Shown in pieces: positions 1 through 9,400 of a DNA stretch of 49,410 bases; the first letter of the stretch is position 1; every line of letters starts with the position of its first letter. The position numbers were made by a program, and so were the translations under genes. Under the pieces are notes generated by a model. The model was not told where the DNA came from, did not search any database, and saw only the letters and a program-made list of their open reading frames with translations. The DNA comes from Nostocoides japonicum T1-X7 (GTDB taxonomy: Bacteria; Actinomycetota; Actinomycetes; Actinomycetales; Dermatophilaceae). The stretch spans positions 4,888,168-4,937,577 of the forward strand of contig NZ_HF570958.1 in the NCBI RefSeq assembly GCF_001046855.1, read 5' to 3'.

Positions 1-372
1 ATCCGCCGAACTCTCGCCGGTCTGGACGCCGACGACCTGGACCGGCGCCTGGGAGCCTGGGCTGCGCTGCGGGTCGGAACCGTCCAGGGGTGGCAGGTCA
101 TCGCCGTCGACGGCAAATCGATGCGTGGTGCCGCCGTGGAAGGTGTTCGGCCCCACCTGCTGTCCGCGCTGGCCCACGCTGACCGCGCCGTCCTCGGGCA
201 GCTGGCCGTACCGGACAAGGGCAGCGAGATCCCCGCTCTGAAGGAACTGCTGGAGCCGATGGATCTGACCGGGACGGTCATCACCGCCGACGCACTGCAC
301 TGCACTGCGGGACACCGCGACCTGGCTGACCAGACGCGGGGCCGACGACGTGATGACGGTCAAGGGCAACCA
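1..372 (+). pseudogene. ISAs1-family transposase fragment, 5' cut by window, 3' cut by intron
   Basis: The reading frame is open from base 1 and carries the ISAs1 transposase core: AVDGKSMRG, the VPDKGSEIPAL stretch and TGTVITADALHC, closely matching the copy on the minus strand at 6824-7926. Just after ADALHC (about 300-312) the frame shifts: the family sequence RDTATWL..RGAD continues in frame 2 up to TVKGNQ, where homology stops at the intron boundary near 373. The gene is therefore doubly broken, by a frameshift and by the intron. The N-terminal part lies outside the window. Confidence 0.85.
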
Positions 373-2080
373 GTGCGCCACGAGGCGCTCTGACGTATTC
401 CCGCCGCAGGCGGGAGGGACTCGAAGGGAGGTTCCTGGGTCTGATGGCTTACCTGGAGCCGAAAGGCGAAGGGGACAGCAGCATGTCAGGAAACCAGCGG
501 CTGGGCCCAGATGCCTGGGACAGCGCGGTGGGAAGACCCGCACGGTATGGCAAAGGCTGGATTGCTTGAACCCCAATCTCCAGCGGCAGCAACTTACTGC
601 GGCCGGAATGGCATCTGTAAACCGGTGTCCGTCGCGGCCGGGGTGTGATGGTTCGCCCTGGTCGACCTTCGCGGCGGGAGCGATGCCCAGTGAGGGTATT
701 GAAGGAGATGAGTGGGGTGCCTGTAGCCGTGCTCGATACGTACGTCAGAGATGAACGTGGGATCACCGCACCGACCCTCTTGGGGGTCGACGGTGACGGA
801 GTGCTCGTAGTAGTCGTCGGAGTCACGCCCGGCCAAGGAGGGCGGGAAAGCCGTCCACAGGGCGAAGGGGCACAGGTAGGTGCGGACCATCGGGAACCGT
901 GGAGGTATGCGTAATGCAGAGTGCTGACACGGTGCTGGAGGTCCTGCGGGAACGCGGCAGGCGTGCCCTGCCGCTGGAACGGCTGTATCGGCAGCTGTTC
1001 AACGAACAGCTGTTCTTGATGGCCTACGGGCGCATCTACGCCAACGATGGCGCGATGACGCCCGGGGTCGACGGGGCCACACCGGACGGGATGAGCCTGG
1101 ACATCGTTCGGGACATCATCGGCCGGCTCCGTACCCAGCGTTACCGGTTCGCTCCGGTACGCCGGAAGTGGACCCCGAAGAAGAACGGAACCATGCGGCC
1201 CCTGGGGCTGCCGACGTGGTCGGACAAACTGGTCGGTGAGGTGGTGCGCCTGCTCCTTGAGGCGTACTACGAGCCGCAGTTCTCGGCCATGTCGAACGGG
1301 TTCCGCCCGGGTCGGGGCTGCCACACGGCGCTCGACGAGATCGCCTCAACATGGACGGGCACAACCTGGTTCATCGAGGGCGACATCGCCGACTGCTTCG
1401 GCAGCCTCGACCACGAGGTCATGATCGCGATCCTGGCTGAGAACATCCATGACCGGAGGTTCTTGGACCTGGTAAGGGACATGCTCACGGCGGGGTACCT
1501 GGAGGACTTCACGTGGCACGCCACCTACTCGGGCGCGCCACAGGGCGGGGTAGTGTCCCCGATCCTGTCCAATATCTACCTCGACCGGCTCGATAGGTTA
1601 GTCCAGGACGAACTGGTACCGGCCTTCACCCGCGGTGATCGCCGCCACCGGAACCCGGAGTACGCCAACACGACCCGCATGATCGGCTACTGGAAGCAGC
1701 GGGGCGACCGTCACAAGGTCGCCACACTGCGTGGACACCAGCAGTCGATTCCGGCGGTCGATGTGCACGACCCCGGCTACCGACGGCTGCGGTACATCCG
1801 TTACGCCGACGATCACCTTCTGGGGTTCGTCGGGCCGAAGGTTGAGGCCGAGCAGATCAAGGACCGGCTAGCGGGGTTCCTCAAGGACACCCTGCGGTTG
1901 GATCTCTCACCGGAGAAGACCTTGATCACCCACGCCCGCACCCACGCGGCGAGGTTCCTCGGCTACGACATCACCAACCGGCACCAGGACACATGGCGCA
2001 GGAACCGGCGACGAACCCTGAACGGGACGATCGCCCTGAACGTGCCCCTGGACTGGGTCCAGGCCACATGTCGCCAGTAC
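373..2080 (+). mobile_element. Group II intron, 3'-truncated
   Basis: The element begins with GTGCG at 373-377, the conserved 5' end of group II introns, exactly where ISAs1 transposase homology stops. About 540 bases of non-coding sequence (373-913) correspond to the ribozyme domains that precede the ORF, followed by the reverse transcriptase in the usual domain IV position. The right end is missing: the RT stops early and no domain V/VI follows before the stress protein gene at 2097. I did not fold the RNA. The 3' limit (about 2077-2090) is where RT homology stops by eye. Confidence 0.75.
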
Positions 2081-2233
2081 TCAGCGAGCAGGTTTCATGA
2101 CGATCATTGTCGGGTTCAGTGCGAGCCGGCAGGGCGGTGCACCTGTATACCTCGCGGCCCAACTGGCACGCAACACCGGCGAAAACGTCGTTGCCGCAGC
2201 TGTGCTGGATCGCGTATTGCCCCCCGGCAGTGA
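914..2233 (+). pseudogene. ltrA: Group II intron reverse transcriptase/maturase, C-terminally truncated
   Basis: RT blocks are clear: TPGVDGATPDGMS, the RPLGLPTWSDKLVGEVVR region, FIEGDIADCFGSLDH, PQGGVVSPILSNIYLDRLD and the catalytic box YADD (about 1801-1812). Homology fails after VPLDWVQATCRQY (about 2077), so most of the maturase X domain and all of the DNA-binding/endonuclease region are gone. The rest of the frame to 2233 is an out-of-frame read of the next gene. I chose ATG 914 over GTG 899 because GGAGG at 901-905 is well spaced for it. The product could keep the RT fold but is unlikely to splice or mobilise the intron. Confidence 0.85.
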
Positions 2234-2975
2234 CCCCTTTGAGGACGAATATCGGCAACATATAGCACGTCGGGCGCTCAAGGGACTTGAACAGCTCGCT
2301 GAGCGAATGCGAAACGACACCGATATTTCCGTCCTGGTCCACGAGTCGAGATCAGTTCCAACGGGACTCTTGGAGCTGGTCGAGCGTTACGACGCCAGCA
2401 TGGTTGTGGTCGGATCCTCGTCCTCCGGTCTTCTTGGGAGAGTCGCCCTGGGTAGCGTGACCGAGGCGCTCGTCCACACTGCGGCCGTACCCGTAGCCAT
2501 CGCCCCACGCGGCTACCCCCAAACCCCTCTTCCCTTGGAGCGGCTCACCGCGGCATATGGCGGGTCCGCCGATGCAGTAGGACTTCTCAGGATGACTGCC
2601 GAGCTGGCCAAGTCGTGGTCCGTGGAGATGCGCATCGCGGCATTCACGGTCCGACCACCGGCCATGTTTGCTGGATCGATTGAACCCTCCGCTGAGACTC
2701 TTGTGATTCGGGAGTGGTATGCCAGCGCTGTGCAAGGCGCGTGCGATGAGATCGCCGCGGCGCGCACGACCGTGGCAGTCGACAATGTTGACATTGTCGT
2801 CGGGGCGGGGGTCGAGTGGCGCGACGCAGTCGACGGCATCGCCTGGGCGCCTGGGGATCTGCTGCTGCTTGGCTCCGGCGCTGCGGGCGTGCGCGCTCAG
2901 GTGTTCTTGGGATCGGCGGCGTCGAGAATCCTGCGACACGCACCGGTACCCGTGATAATAATGCCGCGGACGTAG
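2097..2975 (+). CDS. Tandem-domain universal stress protein (UspA family)
   Basis: The 292-residue protein has two Usp domains. The first begins MTIIVGFSAS and ends with the nucleotide-binding loop VVVGSSSSGLLGRVALGSV; the second ends GDLLLLGSGAAGVRAQVFLGSA followed by PVPVIIMP. Usp proteins are cytosolic, often ATP-binding, and modulate stress or transporter function. The start ATG follows GAGCAGG. It starts only about 20 bases after the intron remnant, so its native upstream region has been replaced. It may belong with the PucR regulator and aldehyde dehydrogenase downstream, but 676 bases separate it from PucR. Confidence 0.85.
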   Translation: MTIIVGFSASRQGGAPVYLAAQLARNTGENVVAAAVLDRVLPPGSDPFEDEYRQHIARRALKGLEQLAERMRNDTDISVLVHESRSVPTGLLELVERYDASMVVVGSSSSGLLGRVALGSVTEALVHTAAVPVAIAPRGYPQTPLPLERLTAAYGGSADAVGLLRMTAELAKSWSVEMRIAAFTVRPPAMFAGSIEPSAETLVIREWYASAVQGACDEIAAARTTVAVDNVDIVVGAGVEWRDAVDGIAWAPGDLLLLGSGAAGVRAQVFLGSAASRILRHAPVPVIIMPRT

Positions 2976-3651
2976 CGGCCGCAGAGTCCCCAGCGCAAAC
3001 AGTCATTTCGAGGGGGCGGGGTCAGTCTAAACGGAACAAGCAATGCCGATACTGTGGGGCCGTTGTCCTCGACTGCGGCAGCGGAGGCGACGCGGGGTGA
3101 CGGTAGGCGCCTTGAAAGGGGCCCCCCACAGCCACCGGATTCTGTGGTCAGGTTGGACGCGCGACGTCCTACAGCCTCGGTGCGGCTCGCAGCCGGGTGA
3201 TGGTCAAAGGGGCGAGCTGAGTCTATGACCGCGAGGCCCCGCGCGGGGTTGGTAGTGGACGCGATCGCCGCGGGTACGACGTGTAGCAAGGTGTCGCCGG
3301 TATATGGCCGGAGTCCCCGCGAGAGGACTCCGCCCTCGGACGCGCCATGGTTTGGTGGCCACGTGCGCACGGGGTCAAAGGTCGAGGACGACGTCTACAG
3401 CTCAGAGGACGGAACTCGCGATGGTTCCGGGCTGCGGTGGACGACCCACGGAGCTTCGCCGAGGCCTTCGAGGTAGTCACGAGCGGGGACGGCCGTGTGA
3501 GACTTGACTACTGGATCGGAAGGATCGACTCAAACGTCGCACATCTGTCCACAGGTAGGTCGATGGACCCGTCAGGCGCGAGGCGCCCATACTAGAGCCG
3601 TGAATCGGTGGCGCGTACTCGCTGTGTACGAGGTTCAAAGTGGGGTTGCAG
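2976..3651. other. Intergenic region without a supported gene
   Basis: About 675 bases between Usp and PucR. Short frames exist on both strands, but their arginine/proline/serine-rich composition and lack of recognisable motifs argue against coding. CATACTAGAG at about 3588-3597 could be the -10 region for the PucR gene, but I see no convincing -35 partner. Confidence 0.4.
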
Positions 3652-5265
3652 ATGCTTCCCACGATTCGTGACGCATTGGCGATGCCGAGCCTGGCTAGGG
3701 CCGAGTTGGAGCTGTGCGCAGGAGAGGACCAGCTCGACCGCCCCGTGCGCTGGTTGCATGCGGCCGAAGTCGCTGACATCGCTGACCTTCTTCGAGGAGA
3801 CGAGATCGTCCTCACCACAGGCGTATTCCTCTCCGAAGATCCGCAGGCGGCGCGTGAGTACATCGAGTCGCTCGCAGCTGTCGGGGTGGCAGGCCTCATC
3901 CTCGAACTCGGCCGTCGATGGACGGAGGCCCCAGCCTCACTGGTGCAAGCCGCGACCGATTTTGACGTGCTCTTCGCGGTGCTGCACCGCGAAGTCAGCT
4001 TTTCAGACGTGGTGGAGGAGGTCGGCGCCCGAATAGTCGACGCCGAGGTGGACGACCTGCGTGCCAGCGAGCGGATCCACAACACCTTCACACGCCTGGA
4101 CATCGAGGGTGCAACACCGGACGAGATTCTGGGTGCAGTGGTCAGGCTCGACGGCCTTCCGGTCGTGCTCGAGTCGAATCGCCACCAGGTCATCGCTCTG
4201 GACCCCGGAACCCAGACAGCTGCGGCAGTGCTGACCGACTGGGCGCGGCGCTCCATACGGGTTACTGTCAGTGGGAGGACTGGCTACGACCGGCGGTCTG
4301 GCTGGCTCACCACGATCGTCGGCTCGCGGGGTGACGACTGGGGTCGACTTGTGTTGTTGACAGATGCGCTTCCGCGGCGGCGCGACTACGTATTGGTCGA
4401 GCGCGCCGCAGCAGCCCTCACACTGAACCAGATGCGGGCGCGTGCTCACGACAGTATTGAGCGGAGCGCGCACACGGCGCTGTTATCAGACTTGCGGGCA
4501 GGTCGGCATTCCGCGGACCTGCTTGCACGCCTGGAATCCGCGGACTTCCCTCTCAAGCAGCGAAATTTCGTAGCCGTCGCGATTTGCCCGGAAACGCCAA
4601 GCGGTCGACGGCATGTGTCCGGGACCGATCTGCCCACTACGTTGCGCCGAACGACCCGCACGCTCGGCTACCCAGCCCTCATCGGCTCGGAGACCGACCA
4701 CGTCATGGCTCTGCTCAGTGTTCCTGAGGGACAGAACATAAAGTCGCTCATGACTCAGTTGTCGCGTGAGATACGCAGATCGAGAGCTGTGGCGATCGCC
4801 TGCGGTTCGATCGTTAAGCAGATTTCAGCGGCGCATGAGACACTAGTTGACGCGCAAAGCGTGGTCGCCTCTGGGTCCATTGGAAGCTACCCCGACCGCG
4901 CGTGGATCTCGATTGAGGACTCGCACCTTCCAGCGCTCCTGTACCTTCTCCGGCATGATCAGCGGGTACAGAGCTTCGTGCTGCGCGAACTCAGTCCGCT
5001 GATCAACCATGATGAGAAGGGAGGCCCATCGCTGCTGTCCCTGTTGGCGATATACCTCGACACCGCCGGCGGCAAGACGGCGGCGGCGAGAAGACTGCTC
5101 CTGTCGCGGCCGGTGCTTTACGAACGGATCGCCAAGATTGAATCGATTCTCAAAGTTGATCTCGACGACCCGCAGATTAGGACCGCACTTCACGTCGCCG
5201 TTATGGCACAAAGGGTCATGGGCGACATCCTGGCGGAGACTTTGTTGGAATCAGACAGAGCGTAA
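3652..5265 (+). CDS. PucR-family transcriptional regulator
   Basis: The N-terminus (MLPTIRDALAMPSL...RPVRWLHAAEVADIADLL...EIVLTTG) is the purine-catabolism PucR domain, and the C-terminus (LAIYLDTAGGKTAAARRLLLSRPVLYERI) is the PucR-type helix-turn-helix. PucR proteins control catabolic genes in response to a small molecule. I chose ATG 3652 over GTG 3640 because the GGGG at 3642-3645 can serve the later start and the family normally begins at this Met. It lies 84 bases upstream of an aldehyde dehydrogenase on the same strand and is its likely regulator. Confidence 0.9.
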   Translation: MLPTIRDALAMPSLARAELELCAGEDQLDRPVRWLHAAEVADIADLLRGDEIVLTTGVFLSEDPQAAREYIESLAAVGVAGLILELGRRWTEAPASLVQAATDFDVLFAVLHREVSFSDVVEEVGARIVDAEVDDLRASERIHNTFTRLDIEGATPDEILGAVVRLDGLPVVLESNRHQVIALDPGTQTAAAVLTDWARRSIRVTVSGRTGYDRRSGWLTTIVGSRGDDWGRLVLLTDALPRRRDYVLVERAAAALTLNQMRARAHDSIERSAHTALLSDLRAGRHSADLLARLESADFPLKQRNFVAVAICPETPSGRRHVSGTDLPTTLRRTTRTLGYPALIGSETDHVMALLSVPEGQNIKSLMTQLSREIRRSRAVAIACGSIVKQISAAHETLVDAQSVVASGSIGSYPDRAWISIEDSHLPALLYLLRHDQRVQSFVLRELSPLINHDEKGGPSLLSLLAIYLDTAGGKTAAARRLLLSRPVLYERIAKIESILKVDLDDPQIRTALHVAVMAQRVMGDILAETLLESDRA

Positions 5266-5349
5266 GGTCGCCGGCCGTCAACGGGCTGCTGGACTGCAGG
5301 CATGGATGAACGGTGTGTCTCCTCGGCAGTAAATGTTGGAGACCGAGGG

Positions 5350-6783
5350 ATGATTGTGGACGGACGAGCCCTACTCGCCCAAGGCGGATGGATCGATGTA
5401 GAGAGTCCCCGCGACAGAACGGTGATGGGCCGAGTACCGCGGGGCGCGGCCCACGAGATCGACCTCGCGGTGCGTGCGGCCTCCACAGCTTTTCCATCGT
5501 GGCGTGACCTCCGGCCGGCAGAAAGAGGTAGCGCGCTCCGACGTGTTGCAGATGCACTCGAACCAGAGGTGGAGAACCTGGCTCGACTGTCCGCTGCAGA
5601 GAACGGCAACGCCATCAGGACCCAAACGCGAGGGGAAGCCGCGTTTCTCGTCACCTGCTTCCGCTACTTCGCGGGCCTTGCCCAAGAGGCGAAGGGTGAG
5701 ACCATCCCGATCCGGACGGACGCATTGGACTACACCCGTCGCGAGCCCATCGGCGTGGTGGGCGCGATCGTTCCCTGGAACGCACCCCTCATGCTGTCGG
5801 CCGTCAAGATTGCACCTGCGTTGACCGCTGGCAACACGATGGTACTGAAGGTTGCCGAGGTTGCCCCGTTCGCAGTCCTCGAGTTGGCTCGCATCTGCCA
5901 GGCGTTTCTGCCGCCAGGCGTGTTAAACGTGGTCACCGGCTTCGGCGCCGAAGCCGGTGAGGCTCTGACATCTCATCCGGGCGTCGACAAGCTAACATTT
6001 ACCGGATCCACCGGCGTGGGACGGCATATCATGGCAAAGGCGTCCGAAAGAGTCATTCCGGTCTCACTCGAGCTGGGCGGAAAAAGCCCCCAGATTGTCT
6101 ATCCGGACTCAGATGAGGAATGGGTGGTGGTGGGAGTAATTGCCGGTATGCGGTTCTTCCGCCAAGGCCAGTCCTGCACTGCCGGTTCCCGGCTCTTCGT
6201 ACACGACGACATCTTTGACTCGTTCATGGAGAAATTGATCAGAAAACTGTCTAAGCTTGTCGTGGGAGACCCCCTCGACGAAGCCTCCGATATGGGAAGC
6301 ATCACAAATAAGGTCCAATATGACAAGGTCTGCGAATACATCCGCGACGGCGCATCTCAGCCCGGCGCGCGGCTAATGCTCGGCGGTGTACCGAAGGACT
6401 CCACAGGATACTTCCTGAGGCCAACAGTGATCGCAGACGTCGATCCAGCGTGGCGTGTGGCGCGCGAGGAGATTTTCGGCCCCGTCGTCTGTGTGATCCG
6501 GTGGCGCGACGAGGACGAAGTCATAGCCATGGCCAATGACTCACATTACGGCCTGGCCGCATTCATCTGGTGCCAGAACATTGGCAGTGCCCTGACGGCT
6601 GCTCACCGCATTGAGGCGGGCTGGGTCCAAGTGAACCAAGGAGGGGGACAGTTCTTGGGACAGTCATATGGCGGTGTCAAATCAAGCGGACTGGGACGTG
6701 AGTTCTCTGTGGACGGCATGCTTGAAAGCTATACCGTTCGGAAGCACATATCGGTCGCACTCGAACCCGGATCCGTCCGATAG
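5350..6783 (+). CDS. NAD(P)-dependent aldehyde dehydrogenase
   Basis: The 477-residue protein shows the ALDH fold: VPWNAPLM, the cofactor loop FTGSTGVG, general-base Glu241 in LELGGKSP and nucleophile Cys276 in GQSCTAGSR. It oxidises an aldehyde to the acid; the substrate cannot be read from sequence. ATG 5350 has GGAG at 5338-5341, whereas the in-frame ATG at 5302 lacks a ribosome site. It is coupled to the PucR regulator upstream. Given the ectoine-like genes at 11-20 kb, aspartate-semialdehyde oxidation (DoeC role) is possible but only an inference, because an IS and a toxin locus separate them. Confidence 0.9.
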   Translation: MIVDGRALLAQGGWIDVESPRDRTVMGRVPRGAAHEIDLAVRAASTAFPSWRDLRPAERGSALRRVADALEPEVENLARLSAAENGNAIRTQTRGEAAFLVTCFRYFAGLAQEAKGETIPIRTDALDYTRREPIGVVGAIVPWNAPLMLSAVKIAPALTAGNTMVLKVAEVAPFAVLELARICQAFLPPGVLNVVTGFGAEAGEALTSHPGVDKLTFTGSTGVGRHIMAKASERVIPVSLELGGKSPQIVYPDSDEEWVVVGVIAGMRFFRQGQSCTAGSRLFVHDDIFDSFMEKLIRKLSKLVVGDPLDEASDMGSITNKVQYDKVCEYIRDGASQPGARLMLGGVPKDSTGYFLRPTVIADVDPAWRVAREEIFGPVVCVIRWRDEDEVIAMANDSHYGLAAFIWCQNIGSALTAAHRIEAGWVQVNQGGGQFLGQSYGGVKSSGLGREFSVDGMLESYTVRKHISVALEPGSVR

Positions 6784-6792
6784 ATGACTCCA

Positions 6793-6802
6793 CTTGCAGC
6801 CT
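6793..6802. repeat. Target-site duplication of the ISAs1-type element, left copy
   Basis: CTTGCAGCCT immediately precedes the left inverted repeat and is repeated exactly after the right inverted repeat at 8072-8081. A 10-bp duplication is in the range known for ISAs1-family insertions. Confidence 0.9.
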
Positions 6803-8071
6803 CAGGGCCTTGGCAAAGTCGATTCATGGTGTGGTGAGTAGGTCGACCGGCCGTCTGGAGTCGCGTCCGTGATGTCGTAATCTGGCGGCTATGCAGGTCC
6901 ATCCGGCGAAGCGGAGGAGGGTGATGGCGGTGTTGCGTAGGGCGGCCATGACCTGGGGGCCGTTGCCGACGCGCAGATGGTGGCGGTCTTCGTCGAAGAC
7001 GACGTCACGAGCCCAATGCAGGGCGTTCTCGATGCACTAATGTCCTTGGATCCAGGAGGCCACCACACGGGGCTGAGCAACGGTCATGGGGACTGAACAG
7101 ATCGCGTAGACGACCTCAATTCGCTTGCGGCCCTTGACGGTTCGGGGTGCGGGGGATCTGCAGGGCCTGCGCGGCGCCGGGCCAGTCGACCCAGGCCGGG
7201 GCCTCGATCGCCTTGACCGTGCGCCGGACCCGTCGGCCGTGGCCGGTGTCGAGAGGCGAGTAGCCGGGCACGTCGCGCCAGGGCAGCTGTTTGAGCCGCT
7301 GGTGCAACCGCTTCTCATTCGCCTTGACCGTCATGGCGTAGTCCGCGCCGCGCTCGATCAGCCAGGTTGCGGTGTCCCGCTGGCAGTGCAGGGCGTCGGC
7401 GGTGATGACCGTCCCGGTCAAGTCCATCGGCTCCAGCAGGTCCTTCAGGGCGGGGATCTCACTGCCCTTGTCCGGCACCGCCAGCTGCCCAACGACGGCG
7501 CGGTCGGCGTGGGTCAGCGCCGACAGCAGGTGCGGGCGGAGGCCGTCGACCGCGGCGCCGCGCATGGACTTGCCGTCGACGGCGATGACCCGCCGCTCGC
7601 CGACCTGACCGACCGGGACCGCGGCCCACGCGCTGGTCCAAGTCATCGGCGTCGACCACGGCCAGAGTCCGCCGGATCGTCGACTCCGACGGCATGGCCC
7701 GGTCGGAGCCGATACCGAGGCGTTGCAACGCTTCCTGCGCGGCGTCGGTGACCCACTCACCGATCGCCACCAACGACCGGGCGCCCGCGGACACAGCCGC
7801 CGAGGCGATCGACAGCAGGCCCGCCAGCGGGTGACGCACCCCGCGAGGGTCCCGCGGATCAGGGACTTGAGCGAACACCTCGGTCAGCGGGATGCGCGCG
7901 AACGGGCTCGTGGGACAAGATGACATGGCGGCGTGGGGCTTCCTGGAGACCGGGCGGCGTGTGGAAACCCCATGGTCACCACAAGCCCCGCGCCCACCAT
8001 CCGCAACATGCCGGTCCCAGGCCACGTCTTCCCAGGTCACAGCCCCGTGAACCGACTTTGCCGAGGCCCTG
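6803..8071 (-). mobile_element. ISAs1-family insertion sequence, complete ends (1269 bp)
   Basis: Imperfect terminal inverted repeats of 24 bp (22 identical) bound the element: CAGGGCCTTGGCAAAGTCG... at 6803 and, inverted, CAGGGCCTCGGCAAAGTCG... ending at 8071. Both sides carry the 10-bp duplication CTTGCAGCCT. The transposase reads on the minus strand and its stop codon lies inside the left repeat. It inserted between the end of the aldehyde dehydrogenase and an older IS256 remnant. Confidence 0.93.
6824..7926 (-). pseudogene. ISAs1-family transposase, multiply frameshifted
   Basis: The family sequence can be followed from MSSCPTSPFARIPL (ATG at 7926) to the stop at 6824-6826, about 367 codons, which is full length. 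It lies in three different minus-strand frames: the N-terminus through VVDADDLDQ, then VIAVDGKSMRG to about AAQALQI, then RKRIEVVYAICSVP. A TAG at 7036-7038 interrupts WIQGH / IENALHW. Shifts fall near 7640-7660 and near 7150-7165. No functional transposase can be made without recoding. Confidence 0.9.
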
Positions 8072-8081
8072 CTTGCAGCCT
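8072..8081. repeat. Target-site duplication of the ISAs1-type element, right copy
   Basis: CTTGCAGCCT, identical to 6793-6802, directly follows the right inverted repeat. Confidence 0.9.
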
Positions 8082-8119
8082 GGGGATGAGCATCGTCGCT
8101 CGGGTTGGAGGCCGGCAGT

Positions 8120-8264
8120 AACTGTCCCACGGCGAGCGTGAGGGGATTCCTGGACCCCACCGGCCAAGGCCCGGGCACGATGGACCATGCGGTGGGAGCC
8201 AGCGCTAAACGCGTTCGCCGTCAGTTTCGCCGACCGCTGGCCGGCTCCCGAGACCCATGAATGA
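8120..8264 (+). pseudogene. IS256-family transposase C-terminal remnant
   Basis: One frame reads FLDPTGQ and, after a one-frame shift near 8165, another reads ARARWTMRWEPALNAFAV followed by SFADRWPA and a TGA at 8262-8264. The pattern LDPTG...RW.MRW..ALNAFA..F.DR is the C-terminus of mutator-type (IS256) transposases. Nothing upstream continues it, because the ISAs1 element inserted beside it and only about 48 codons remain. Confidence 0.55.
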
Positions 8265-8289
8265 AGGCCGCCGGAGCCGTTAAACGGAC

Positions 8290-8544
8290 ATGTCCTCACC
8301 AGACTTCGTCGCCGGGCGCCTCGACGCCCAGCAGGGCTTGCGGGTCGTGCGCCGCGGCCAAGACGTCGCCGTCCAACTGCCCGCCACCATGCCCACTCTG
8401 GCCGTCGACATGGTCAACTCCGGCCTCCTCTTCGTCCCCGCCCAAACCGCCATCCCCTCCATGGCCAGCATCGACGCCGCCCGCCGCCACGTCCTGGCCC
8501 CCGCAGACCGGCGACACATCACCGGCATCGAAGGGTCCCGGTAG
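8290..8544 (+). CDS. Small hypothetical protein
   Basis: An 84-residue frame starting MSSPDFVAGRLDAQQG with no recognised domain. Composition is protein-like rather than Arg/Pro-biased, and it is on the same strand as the toxin gene 53 bases downstream. No strong ribosome site is visible. It could be a leftover of a mobile element. Confidence 0.35.
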   Translation: MSSPDFVAGRLDAQQGLRVVRRGQDVAVQLPATMPTLAVDMVNSGLLFVPAQTAIPSMASIDAARRHVLAPADRRHITGIEGSR

Positions 8545-8597
8545 GCCCCCAGTGTCGGTCGGGGGCCGCGTGGGAGCAGCCCGTTAGGCTGCAAGCC

Positions 8598-9005
8598 ATG
8601 ACGTCGCTTGGCCACCCTTACGACGTCCTGATGTACGTGGACGCCGAGGGAGTGAAGCCGTTCGACGTTTGGCTGTTGACCGTTCCGCCCCGAATGGCTG
8701 CTCGCCTTTTCGCGGTCATCGACTCGGTAGCCAAGGCTCCTCCGCACCGGTTCTCCGGAGGAGGCGCTTGGGAGGCTATGCACGGCGAGATGGCTGGCTG
8801 GTACGAAGTGCGTCAGCGTGGAGGTCGAGTGCTCTACCGAGCCTTCTGCCTCTTGGACTCCACGACCATCCCTGAGCGCCCAGCGTTGGTCGTGGTGACC
8901 GGTATGACAAAGCCGAACGGCGCCACCTTCAGCGCTCGGGACTATGCGAAGGTTCGGGCGATGGGCGAGCACTACTGGACCACCACTCCACGGCCTGCGT
9001 ACTGA
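8598..9005 (+). CDS. RelE/ParE-superfamily toxin, phage Gp49-like
   Basis: The 135-residue protein resembles Gp49-like (HigB-type) toxins: an N-terminal helix pair (VWLLTVPPRMAARLFAVIDSVA), then GGGAWEAMHGEMAGWYEVRQRGGR and VLYRAFCLLD, then VVVTGMTKPNGAT. Family members cleave mRNA at the ribosome and are neutralised by an XRE antitoxin. Such an XRE gene lies 4 bases away at 9010-9372 but on the opposite strand, tail to tail, which is unusual. It sits among mobile-element debris, typical for such modules. Confidence 0.75.
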   Translation: MTSLGHPYDVLMYVDAEGVKPFDVWLLTVPPRMAARLFAVIDSVAKAPPHRFSGGGAWEAMHGEMAGWYEVRQRGGRVLYRAFCLLDSTTIPERPALVVVTGMTKPNGATFSARDYAKVRAMGEHYWTTTPRPAY

Positions 9006-9009
9006 CTGT

Positions 9010-9372
9010 TCAGCAGGTTGCAAGATCGCCGTTGTGAACGGCGATCGGCTCGAAATCTGCGCGCTCCCGACTCGTCATCGGCACCAGAGCCACGCGTAGA
9101 CCAAGGGATGCTGCGATCTCACCAACGGTGGCGATGGTCGGGTTGCGGTGCCCTGAGGTCAGTAGGCGGCGCAACACCGATGGGTCGGCCCCGATGGCCC
9201 GGGCGACGGCCGCCCGCGATACCCCCGCCTCGTCGATGGCGTCCGCCAGCCCATTGACAATGTCGTCGACGGCGGCGATACGTGCCATCTCGGCGGCATA
9301 CTCACGGGCAGCGGCAGGGTCGGCAAGTGTTCTCTGGCGCAGCTGCTCCCAACTGCTGGTGGAAGTCGACAT
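9010..9372 (-). CDS. XRE-family antitoxin/DNA-binding protein
   Basis: The 120-residue protein has an HTH in the middle: GVSRAAVARAIGADPSVLRRLLTSG..NPTIATVGEIAASLGLRVALVP, the usual layout of HigA-like antitoxins that pair with Gp49 toxins. I chose ATG 9372 (MSTSTSSWEQL) because the frame upstream of it overlaps a tRNA-like sequence and is not protein-like. Toxin and antitoxin converge, so the antitoxin must have its own promoter in about 9375-9400, next to the tRNA remnant. Confidence 0.8.
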   Translation of the reverse strand: MSTSTSSWEQLRQRTLADPAAAREYAAEMARIAAVDDIVNGLADAIDEAGVSRAAVARAIGADPSVLRRLLTSGHRNPTIATVGEIAASLGLRVALVPMTSRERADFEPIAVHNGDLATC

Positions 9373-9400
9373 GAGGGGGTGCCTCCCGAGGGTACGGGGT

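Noticed and set aside
1..6826. Composite transposon bounded by two ISAs1 copies
   Set aside because: The left copy is interrupted and its outer end lies outside the window; the right copy has its own target duplication, showing independent insertion.
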